From Acytostelium subglobosum LB1 (taxonomy: Eukaryota > Evosea > Eumycetozoa > Acytosteliales > Acytosteliaceae): DNA of 27,780 nt. Position 1 is the stretch's first letter. Each line of letters begins with the position of its first letter. The notes beneath the pieces are model-generated. The model worked only from the letters and a program-made list of their open reading frames with translations. It had not been told where the DNA came from and did not search any database. The stretch spans positions 1,898-29,677 of the forward strand of contig NW_012236487.1 of NCBI RefSeq assembly GCF_000787575.1, read 5' to 3'. The translations under genes and the position numbers were made by a program. This document shows positions 21,827 through 27,780 of the stretch, piece after piece.

Positions 21827-22635
21827 CAGATCAATATATAACAACTGTTATGTTCACATTATCTCGTTCATCTCTTTATCTAATTCATTCATTCATTCAT
21901 TCATTCCAAAACTAAACTAATCTAAATGCGATTGACCAGGATCGTTGGTTCACTTCACTCCACGTATGTTGAACAGATGCCAACAATCAAAGTGACCACC
22001 TCACATATCAATAACATGTTCAAAGAGATAAGGGTTCTCCAACAACAAACAACTCGAATAGACACGTGTTCCAAGATCACCAGTGGTTGTCTTCTCCCTT
22101 TTTTCTTCCAGGCATCCAAGTTTCAAAGGTGATCACACCCCTCACTTTCAAGAAAATAAAAATAAACAAAAACACAACAATTAATAAATAAAGGGCAGAT
22201 GGTCCAAATCATCCTGATGAGGCAAGCACTCTCAACCAATTGAATTGACCAGACAGACAGTCATTCAAACACACTCTATATCTTTATTATTATTATCTTT
22301 ATTTGTGTAAGTTTGATTGATTATAGCTTTCACAACATCAACAACAGATTTGTTTGACAAGATATCAGAAAGACAGACAGAGAGACACACACAATATCTT
22401 CACCTTCCTTTCACAAGTACGTCAGACTTCAAAACCCCTCAACACACTCATTCATTCAACTTGCAAATCCACATTAATCATCATTGTTGTTGTTGTTGTT
22501 GTTTTGTTGTTTATTGGAAGTTGGACAACTACTACTACACCTACCTGCTATTACTATTTTGCAAACACAGATATACTAATTATCATAATACCTTTTGAAT
22601 AGATACTTAATATATATATATACATATAGAACATA
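21827..22635. promoter_or_regulatory. Divergent region, pterin dehydratase / cullin
   Basis: About 810 bp of AT-rich DNA with CATT tracts (21886-21907), GTT repeats (22485-22508) and AT runs just before the cullin ATG. A plus-strand 68-codon frame near 21926 has no recognisable content. No gene is seen. Confidence 0.5.
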
Positions 22636-25318
22636 ATGGCAGCGAACGCTAACGCCAACAACTTGGAGAACCTATGGGCTCAATGTGAGAAGCCCTTCCA
22701 AGACCTCTTCACTCAACTGAAGAGTGGTCTTACAAATGATCGTTATATGAAGATCTATACGTATGGTCATCATTCATTCAATCAATCAATCAATCAATCA
22801 ATCAAATCAATCATACTAACTATTAAATAATCCAACAAATACAGTCAGGTATACAACTATTGTTCATCACAGAATGACGGTGTGTTGAAGGAGTTCTATC
22901 CAAAGATCCTGTCTTTGCTTAACGGCAAGGCAACAGAGATCATTGAGGGTGGCACTCATCTCTCAGAGGATGAGTTGTTGCTCTTCTTTAGAAACAAGTG
23001 GAATGATTGGAAGTTCTCCACCAGAGTGCTTAAGAGTTGGTTGGAACCAGTCGTAAGTTATCATCATTGTCCGCATTGATTGATTGAATGATTGAATGAA
23101 TGGATATTAACAAATACATAATACAACAAATAATAATAATAATAATATAGAACAAGATACATCAGAGTGATAATAGCAACAAGAGCACAAACATTGGCAA
23201 CTCTCAGAACCCACCACAGTCAAAGATCTTGCAGGATGGTCTCACGGCTTGGAAGCAAGCAGCCTTTGATAAGATGCACAACAGACTCACTGGTTCGTTG
23301 CTGAGGATTGTGAAGAATGACAGAGAGGACAGAGACTCTTCAAATCTCCAAGTACTCTCAGATACACTTGAGTGTTATGGTATGTGTTTATCCCTTTGTC
23401 CGCATACTCATACTCATACTCATACTAATAATAATACTATTCACATCAATATAGTTCAATTGGGCTCTGATAAGAACAAGTTGGATGTTTACCAAGCCAA
23501 CTTTGAGACCAAGTTCCTACAAGAGACTGAAGCCTTCTACAAGGTTGAGTCCTTGGATCATGTCGCCAAGAATGGTATCCCAGCCTACATGAGACACATT
23601 GCAAAGCGTGTGGAGGAGGAGAGATCGAGAGTGTTGAAGTTCATGCCAATCTCCACGTTGGACAAACTCGACCCATTGCTCAACAAGACTCTGATCATCG
23701 ACTACAAGGAGGAGTTTGCCAACAAGTTCCTCGACTTGCTGCTCGAGAACAAGGAGGACGAGCTGGCAATGATGTACAACCTCTTGCTGCGTGTCGACCA
23801 TCTCGAGACACTCAGGATCAAGCTCCAGGAGTTCATCAAGTCCGAGGGACTCAAGGAGATTGAGAAGGACCTCAAGGAGGCCCAGGAGAAGCCCCAGGTG
23901 CTCGTCAAGATCCTGCTCGAGGTGTACAACCGCTTCAACAAGCTGATCAAGACGGCGTTCAACAACGACCCCAAGTTCCTCTCGGCCATGGACCAGTCTT
24001 TCTCGGTGGTCATCAACAGCAACCCCGCCTCGTACGACCAGAAGAAGAAGGAGTCCAACATCCCAGTCGTGTTGGCCAAGTTCTGTGATCAGATCCTCAA
24101 GAAGGGTCCATACCACATCAGTGACGAAGCCGAGCTGGAGAACAAGCTGTCAGAGGCTGTCTGTCTGTTCAAGTACCTCCCAGACAAGGATATCTTCATG
24201 CTGAACTACCAGAAGTTCTTGTCCAAGCGTCTCGTCGAGGATCTCTCGGCCAGTGAGGATGCTGAGGCCTCAATGATCAACAAGCTCAAGACCCATCAAG
24301 GTTTCGATTACTGCACCAAGCTGACAAGAATGATTAACGATATGAGACTGTGCAAGGATATCAACTCCAACTTCCAGAACTACCTCAATGAGGCAAACCT
24401 TACTCTTCCATGTATGTTATGATGTGCATGTGATGATGTGATGTGGATGAACAACAGATTACTAACAAACAAACAAACAAACAAAATAGATACGTTCAAC
24501 TTCTACGTGTTGACTGGTGGATCATGGTCATTGACGAACAAGACCTCCTCAACACCTTTCAAGCCTCCAACAGAGATGCTTCCAAGTTTAACATATTTCG
24601 AGAAGTTCTACAAGAACAGCTACAAGGGTAGAGTGCTCAACTTCCTCTACGATTTCTCCAGAGCAGAGGTCGACTCACGTCAAGTCAGAGGCAAGATTTA
24701 CAAACTCTCAGTAAGTTCCAATCATTCAATCAATCAATCAATCAATGTGATCATTAACTAACTTTGTACTCTACATTACAACAGACAACTGCATACCAGA
24801 TGGCCATTTTGTTGATGCTCAACACCACTGATAAGGTCACTAGATTCCAGGTCTTGGACACAATCGGACTTGATGAGATGAACGTTCGTCTGCCACTGCT
24901 ATCGTTGATCAAGTCTGGAATCATTGACACTGATGTTGCCGACCACAAGGAGTGGAACAACGAGACGACATTCTCAATCAACACCAAGTTCACATCAAAG
25001 AAGATGAAGGTCAACTGCAACATCCCCGTGCAGATCGGTGACACAAAGACCAGCGAGGGCCAGCAGACCGTGTCCAACACCGAGATTGAGAAGGAGCGTT
25101 ACTTCAAGCTTCAGGCGGCCATCGTGCGTATCATGAAGTCCAAGAAGGTGATGAACCACAACGAGCTCGTCGTCGAGACCACCAACCAGATGACCAAGTG
25201 GTTCTCGCCAAAGATCCCCACCATCAAGAAGGCAATCGAATATCTTATCGAGCAGGAGTACATTAGAAGAACTTCTGACGATAACCAAAGCCAGAGGAAG
25301 TATGAATACATTGCATAG
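22636..25318 (+). CDS. Cullin (CUL1-like scaffold of ubiquitin ligase)
   Basis: This is the scaffold of a cullin-RING ubiquitin ligase. Six exons (22636-22760, 22845-23052, 23151-23379, 23455-24411, 24490-24710, 24785-25318) give 757 aa in phase. The N-terminal cullin repeats start RYMKIYTQVYNYC (with the YTxVYNYC signature that binds adaptors). The cullin homology domain includes FKYLPDKDIFMLNYQKFLSKRLV, DAEASMINKLKTHQGFDY and YVLTGGSW. The C-terminal winged-helix Nedd8 domain has the acceptor lysine K698 in AAIVRIMKSKKV and ends with the usual (Y/E)Y(I/L)A residues (KYEYIA). It is closest in pattern to CUL1; which dictyostelid cullin it is I cannot assign. Confidence 0.95.
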
Positions 25319-25937
25319 TCAGTCAAGTCAAGCCAACAATCACAACAATCAATCCAATCCAATCAAATCAATCAAACTCATCTTGCAATCCTTGCGATTC
25401 TCCTCTTCACGACTCTCTCTCTTCCCCAACTTGGCAATACAAACAACAATATCAACAACAATACTATCTTGTATTAACATTACCAGACATTTCCAAATCA
25501 GGCTTTCTCTTTGCGATCACATTAAACAAAACAACATCCAGTTGACCATTTAGTTTGCATAAGACTTGGTTTGGTTTATGACTTGTATTTGTTTGAGTTT
25601 CAAGGTTACCTCCTCGATCAATCAATGTTCCATGGGAGGATTCCAATATTGATTTATTGATTGATTAATTGATCTTGTTGTGTAGTAGTTTATATCTTTA
25701 GTTTTATAAGTGTTGTGGATTGATGTTGCCAACTTAATTTGCTAATCACCACTGAAGTAGACGACCAACAACTCAAAGCCTGCTTTCTTCTTGCAGCCCA
25801 ATCATTGATTCACAACAGCAAATATTGTGTCTCGTTAATAGAAATGACTGTCATAATCGTAAAAACGATCATTTTTGCCTACATGTTCCAAACGTTGATG
25901 AAAAGTATTATGGGACAAAAATGAATACAAAATTTTT
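25319..25937. other. Spacer downstream of cullin
   Basis: About 620 bp, becoming AT-rich after 25640. It contains CAATC/AATCA tracts (25340-25376). A plus-strand 61-codon frame at 25739-25924 has no features of a gene. Nothing else is recognised. Confidence 0.45.
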
Positions 25938-26186
25938 TTATTTGTTGATAAACATATCAAAATATCTACTACTATCTTCTGATCCACTATTATCATCAAA
26001 TAAATTATCTCCACTGTCATCAGGTCCAAAGGTGAATTCTGAAAAGATATCGTCTTCATTTGTTATATCACCTCCAAAAATACTGGGCGATGTATCACCT
26101 TGTGTGCCTTCCACAATGTTAGCACAGACCGCGTGGATTCCAACTATTAAGAAAATAGTTATTAATAAAATGATAATAATCTTCAT
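25938..26186 (-). CDS. Small acidic secreted protein, unknown
   Basis: This 82-aa protein starts MKIIIILLITIFLIVGIHAVC, a strong signal peptide with cleavage probable near residues 18-21. The mature part is short and very acidic, with SIFGGDITNEDDIFSEFTFG and later Asp/Ser stretches, and contains no lysine-rich or catalytic motif. Codons are AT-rich, unlike the cullin gene next door. I do not recognise a family. It sits with two other minus-strand signal-peptide frames. The start is the ATG at 26186; a TTG further upstream is not used in my model. Confidence 0.6.
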   Translation of the reverse strand: MKIIIILLITIFLIVGIHAVCANIVEGTQGDTSPSIFGGDITNEDDIFSEFTFGPDDSGDNLFDDNSGSEDSSRYFDMFINK

Positions 26187-26572
26187 TGTTATTATATTCA
26201 ATATGATAGTTAATTACTTATTTAATTAATTTGTTATTTGATTTTGATTCAGAACTAATTTATTCACACATATATATATATATATTTTTGTTTAAAGGTA
26301 GTCTTCCCAACAATTAAGTCTTCATTTCAATCTTAAGTAATCCTAATAATAAATGAATATTCATCACATAAGATATGATAATTGGAGTGATAATTAAGTG
26401 TTAGTGTGTTGTGTGTGTTTGAGATCGATGACCTCATTGCCAAAGTGGGAATTGATTAATTAATTAATCCTTGTAAAATCCAAAACACTTAGATTCAATC
26501 GATTATTGGTTGGTTGTCCAAAATCAAACAATTAAATATTAATATTTTTCTTTAATTGAGATAAGTCTACAT
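26187..26572. other. AT-rich spacer
   Basis: About 390 bp with AT runs (26268-26287) and ATTAATTAATTAATT near 26453-26468. No gene is seen. Confidence 0.45.
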
Positions 26573-26940
26573 TTAGGAAAATAGTTTTACGCCTGATTCA
26601 GCAACTATCGTGGACTTGTCAAAGAATATGCTGAGTATGCAGCCCAGCAACACCATGGTGACATTAATGTCACTTTGATCATCGTGCTGACTGACAACAT
26701 CTCCTCCTCCTCCCCACTCCATGTCAGGTCCGTCAATCATTCCAATGTCACATTATCGATAATGTGGATAGGTCATCCTTTGATGCAATTATCATGCTGG
26801 GACTCAAATTTCCCTGCTGTGGCTGTTGTTGTTGTTGTTGTCTCACTGTTTGACAACTCTCCATCATTCACTCTCACTGCATTGCAAACTGCCACACAAG
26901 TCAGCAACATGGTCAATGCTATCAATAGTCTCTAGTTCAT
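26573..26940 (-). pseudogene. Probable broken small secreted-protein gene
   Basis: From ATG 26940 the frame reads Met-Asn-stop (TAG at 26934-26932) and then continues with a signal-peptide-like RLLIALTMLLTCVAVCNA and VRVNDGELSNSE, a Thr run and KFESQHDNCIK to a stop at 26773. The next downstream frame (26740-26573) reads MIDGPDMEWGGGGDVVSQHD and then a hydrophobic MVLLGCILSIFF. The AVCNAVRVNDGE region resembles AVCANIVEGTQGD of the acidic secreted protein downstream, and both have an acidic GPD stretch later. I infer a decayed paralogue. Translation from the internal ATG at 26916 could still give a short secreted peptide. Alternatively these frames are chance. Confidence 0.4.
26749..26766. 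repeat. 18-bp perfect palindrome
   Basis: CACATTATCGATAATGTG equals its own reverse complement. It lies where the two open segments of the broken secreted-protein gene meet. Confidence 0.85.
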
Positions 26941-27009
26941 TGTACAACTATATATTATTTGTTTATTAACTTGTACTTCAAGATGTTAAATTAAGTGATG
27001 ATGATAATT

Positions 27010-27387
27010 TTATGATCTGTATCTCTTTTTTACATCATCGTAAATGTTTTCTGGAGCATTAAAGTAATTCATTCTTACTCGCAAGTTTTGGCAAAGTGAG
27101 TTAGCGCAATAATGGTATCCACCGCCCGGTTCGCAATTGGACACGCAGGTGCCATGAGCATAATTAGAGTAGGTGCCCATATTGGGATCGTTAACAGCAG
27201 TGCAGTTGTTTACAAGTGTGCACCGTTGTTTGACAAAAGCTTTATACTCTTGATTGGCGAGAAGTTGAGAACATTCCTCTACTTTGATATCTTGTTGTTT
27301 GCAAACTTTTTCGCATTCTTCCTGAGGAGTTTGTTTAACAGAGAGAACAAGTCCAACTAAAAGTAGTAATAAAAATAATCTTGACAT
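27010..27387 (-). CDS. Small cysteine-rich secreted protein, unknown
   Basis: This 125-aa protein has a clear signal peptide (MSRLFLLLLLVGLVLSVKQ). The mature part has nine cysteines: ECEKVC, ECSQ, RCTLVNNC, TCVSNCEPGGGYHYC and SLCQN. This fits a disulfide-rich extracellular protein, though the odd number leaves one Cys unpaired or used in a dimer. Two NxT sites (N-C-T counts as NCT) could be glycosylated. No named domain is recognised. It is the best-supported gene of the AT-rich right-hand cluster. Confidence 0.7.
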   Translation of the reverse strand: MSRLFLLLLLVGLVLSVKQTPQEECEKVCKQQDIKVEECSQLLANQEYKAFVKQRCTLVNNCTAVNDPNMGTYSNYAHGTCVSNCEPGGGYHYCANSLCQNLRVRMNYFNAPENIYDDVKKRYRS

Positions 27388-27602
27388 TAATTATTAATTG
27401 ATGGATGGTACAAATAACTCTGAGATTCAAACCAAATAGATACTTTATATACTAATTTGGATTATAATCTTACAAATGATATGGAGTTAAATTGGTATTG
27501 TGGATACAGATAATGAATTCTATTTTTTGTAAATAGATTGACCTACTCGATGTAAATCAGGACGAGGATGTCGACGATTCTCTCATTTTTTAATTAATAA
27601 AA
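27388..27602. other. AT-rich spacer
   Basis: Short AT-rich stretch, presumably the promoter of the Cys-rich protein gene. Nothing else is recognised. Confidence 0.4.
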
Positions 27603-27780
27603 TCATTCACTTATCCCAGGCAATCCAGATCTTTGGATTAATTCAAACTTACAATTTAGTTGGTCATTATTACACTCAGAAGGAAAAGTGTTCTTCCCTG
27701 CCTCTAGATCAATACTGTCCAAATATCTATGTATTCCCCACTCTCTTTCTCCACCCCTCACCACACTTCCCCCTGGTGAA
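27603..27780 (-). CDS. Partial reading frame at window edge, unrecognised
   Basis: A minus-strand frame is open from the right edge to TGA at 27603-27605 (58 codons). It includes GGEREWGIHRYLDSIDLEAG and KNTFPSECNNDQLN. A consensus donor GTAAGT at 27652 could end an exon after QLN, in which case the last codons are intronic. I do not recognise the protein. It is probably the 3' part of a gene lying mostly outside the window, or a chance frame. Confidence 0.35.
   Translation of the reverse strand, partial: SPGGSVVRGGEREWGIHRYLDSIDLEAGKNTFPSECNNDQLNCKFELIQRSGLPGISE

Noticed and set aside
21926-22132. Plus-strand 68-codon frame upstream of cullin
   Set aside because: No recognisable content, A-rich, no splice partner and lies in a promoter region.
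25739-25924. Plus-strand 61-codon frame after cullin
   Set aside because: No signal, domain or start context; probably chance.
26675-26935. Plus-strand 86-codon frame
   Set aside because: It is antisense to the signal-peptide-like minus-strand frames and contains a Val run from a GTT repeat; the minus strand explains the locus better.

Overview
The window looks like nuclear DNA of a dictyostelid social amoeba. Spliceosomal introns are short (about 70-180 bp), with GTAAGT/GTATGT donors, CTAAC-like branch sites and TAG/CAG acceptors. Start codons sit in A-rich context, intergenic DNA is AT-rich and full of simple repeats, and proteins carry Asn/Ser/Thr/Gln-rich low-complexity tracts. An SH2-domain kinase of the Shk type and Arf, cullin and BAR-RhoGAP genes fit this. 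Housekeeping genes use many C- and G-ending codons, so this is not the very AT-rich D. discoideum. I cannot name the species.

Layout from left to right. 13-811 (-): Gar1 of the H/ACA snoRNP, with its last exon frame-disrupted at the window edge. 1723-2213 (+): small SH3BGRL/thioredoxin-fold protein. 2555-4694 (-): BAR-RhoGAP. 4861-7209 (-): large protein with an AT-hook and a dual-specificity phosphatase domain. 7805-11170 (+): cytosolic leucyl-tRNA synthetase whose first exon is only the ATG. 11696-12640 (-): PhyH-like Fe(II)/2-oxoglutarate dioxygenase. 13511-14913 (-): UBLCP1-type proteasome phosphatase, followed in the same frame by an 83-codon open stretch. 15518-16060 (+): Arf1 GTPase, intronless. 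16673-18980 (+): Shk-type kinase with SH2 domain. 19808-20933 (+): membrane-anchored alpha/beta hydrolase. 21081-21826 (-): pterin-4a-carbinolamine dehydratase. 22636-25318 (+): cullin.

The last 2.4 kb differ from the rest. They are more AT-rich and hold small predicted secreted proteins on the minus strand: an 82-aa acidic one, a 125-aa Cys-rich one, and between them an apparently broken relative with a stop at codon 3. A partial unrecognised reading frame runs off the right edge.

The genes do not form one pathway; this is an ordinary gene-dense eukaryotic stretch. The most unusual features are structural. About two thirds of the 26 inferred introns contain CAAT/ATTG tetranucleotide tracts. 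In two introns complementary tracts could pair, and in one of these the stem reaches the acceptor. Other features are the ATG-only exon, a Gly/Ser insert beside the phosphatase active-site loop, paired 20-bp palindromes in one convergent spacer, and the secreted-protein cluster. I found no tRNA, rRNA, CRISPR array or intact transposon.
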